Shown in pieces: positions 5,940 through 6,554 of a stretch of DNA of 6,554 nt. Each line of letters begins with the position of its first letter. The stretch's first letter is position 1. This DNA is from Roseobacter sp. (GTDB lineage: Bacteria; Pseudomonadota; Alphaproteobacteria; Rhodobacterales; Rhodobacteraceae). The notes beneath the pieces were generated by a model, which was given only the letters and a program-made list of their open reading frames with translations, did not search any database and was not told the DNA's origin. Location of the stretch: NCBI GenBank assembly GCA_024636425.1, contig JAGXHB010000134.1, positions 1 through 6,554 of the forward strand. Direction: 5' to 3'. Both the position numbers and the translations under genes were made by a program.

Positions 5940-6554
5940 ATGAATGATTTCGACGAAATGGACGCCTTTGAAGGCGCATCGCTGTCGGCACGTGCGATGG
6001 CTGCGCGCCCGCAGCCCTATCTTGACGGGCTGAACCCTGCGCAACGGGCCGCCGTTGAACGGATGGACGGACCTGTGCTGATGCTGGCGGGTGCCGGCAC
6101 CGGCAAGACCAAGGCGCTGACCGCCCGCATCGTGCATCTGATGAACACCGGCCGCGCCCGCCCGAATGAAATTCTTGCCGTGACCTTTACCAACAAGGCC
6201 GCCCGCGAGATGAAAAACCGTGTGGGGCAGATGCTGGGGCAAAGCATTGAAGGGATGCCGTGGCTGGGGACATTCCATGCGATCTGCGTCAAGCTACTGC
6301 GCCGCCATGCGGAACTTGCGGGGCTGAAGTCGAACTTTACCATTCTGGACACCGACGACCAGCTGCGCCTGCTCAAGCAGTTGGTGCAGGCGGACGGGAT
6401 CGACGACAAGCGCTGGCCTGCGCGAATGCTGTCGGGCATCATCGACGGCTGGAAAAACCGCGCGCTGACGCCGGACAAGGTGCCAACGGCGGATGCAGGG
6501 GCCTATAACCACCGCGGCCCCGAAATCTATGCGCAGTACCAGACCCGCCTGAAA
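5940..6554 (+). CDS. uvrD: UvrD/PcrA-type DNA helicase II, N-terminal part (runs off the window)
   Basis: Superfamily 1A 3'-5' helicase acting in nucleotide excision repair and mismatch repair. The first 205 codons are present and the frame is still open at the window end; complete family members are about 700-800 residues. Visible motifs: Q-motif 'LNPAQRAAVE' (31-40, Q35), Walker A 'GAGTGKT' (51-57) with K56 and T57 for ATP phosphate and magnesium, motif Ia 'VTFTNKAAREM' (81-91), motif Ib 'GTFHAICVKLLRRH' (110-123), then the start of subdomain 1B ('FTILDTDDQLRLLK'). Walker B and the later motifs lie beyond the edge. The short leader before the Q-motif ('MNDFDEMDAFEGASLSARAM') is in the style of Rhodobacteraceae UvrD, supporting the ATG at 5940, although its Shine-Dalgarno is poor (GGGGG about 14 bases upstream). 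Divergent from the PAS gene, with a LexA box in its promoter region, so damage-inducible expression is expected. Confidence 0.95.
   Translation, partial: MNDFDEMDAFEGASLSARAMAARPQPYLDGLNPAQRAAVERMDGPVLMLAGAGTGKTKALTARIVHLMNTGRARPNEILAVTFTNKAAREMKNRVGQMLGQSIEGMPWLGTFHAICVKLLRRHAELAGLKSNFTILDTDDQLRLLKQLVQADGIDDKRWPARMLSGIIDGWKNRALTPDKVPTADAGAYNHRGPEIYAQYQTRLK

Noticed and set aside
5820..6512. Minus-strand frames opposite the uvrD start (5820-6278, 6017-6478 and 6294-6512)
   Set aside because: The plus strand encodes clear helicase motifs here; the antisense frames are shadows.
1..6554. Mobile elements, CRISPR arrays, tRNA or rRNA genes
   Set aside because: No transposase, spaced direct-repeat array, cloverleaf-forming tRNA sequence or rRNA-like stretch was found on reading both strands.

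Overview
The window looks like a piece of chromosome from a marine alphaproteobacterium of the Rhodobacteraceae (Roseobacter group). The reasons are the fairly high GC content, the protein style (for example the 'MNDFDEMDAF' N-terminus of UvrD), and two alphaproteobacterial regulatory signatures: a direct-repeat LexA box and a full CtrA site. Genus assignment from one window is inference.

Layout, left to right. Bases 1-164 hold no gene I can support, only a stable hairpin (26-63). A clear Rho-independent terminator (165-205) ends the minus-strand gene pyc (212-3652), a full-length 1146-residue pyruvate carboxylase with all catalytic landmarks intact. Upstream of it on the same strand are an FMN-dependent alpha-hydroxy-acid dehydrogenase of the LldD/MdlB type (3730-4914) and a 248-residue stand-alone PAS-domain protein of unknown function (4978-5724). 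A 215-bp intergenic region (5725-5939) separates the PAS gene from the divergent plus-strand gene uvrD, of which the first 205 codons are present (5940 to the window edge).

How the genes may work together. The hydroxy-acid dehydrogenase, if it uses lactate, would make pyruvate, which pyruvate carboxylase converts to oxaloacetate. The two genes would then form a lactate-to-TCA anaplerotic module. The PAS gene leads this same-strand set (gaps of 63 and 77 bp), so co-transcription is possible but not shown.

The most interesting part is the divergent intergenic region. It holds a perfect TTAA-N7-TTAA CtrA site next to a GANTC (CcrM) site, placed to control the PAS gene, and a perfect GAAC-N7-GAAC SOS box 41 bp before the uvrD start. 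A cell-cycle/differentiation input and a DNA-damage input therefore sit within about 125 bp of each other. I did not find a wholly new multi-gene system. The CtrA-linked orphan PAS protein is the best candidate for undescribed biology.
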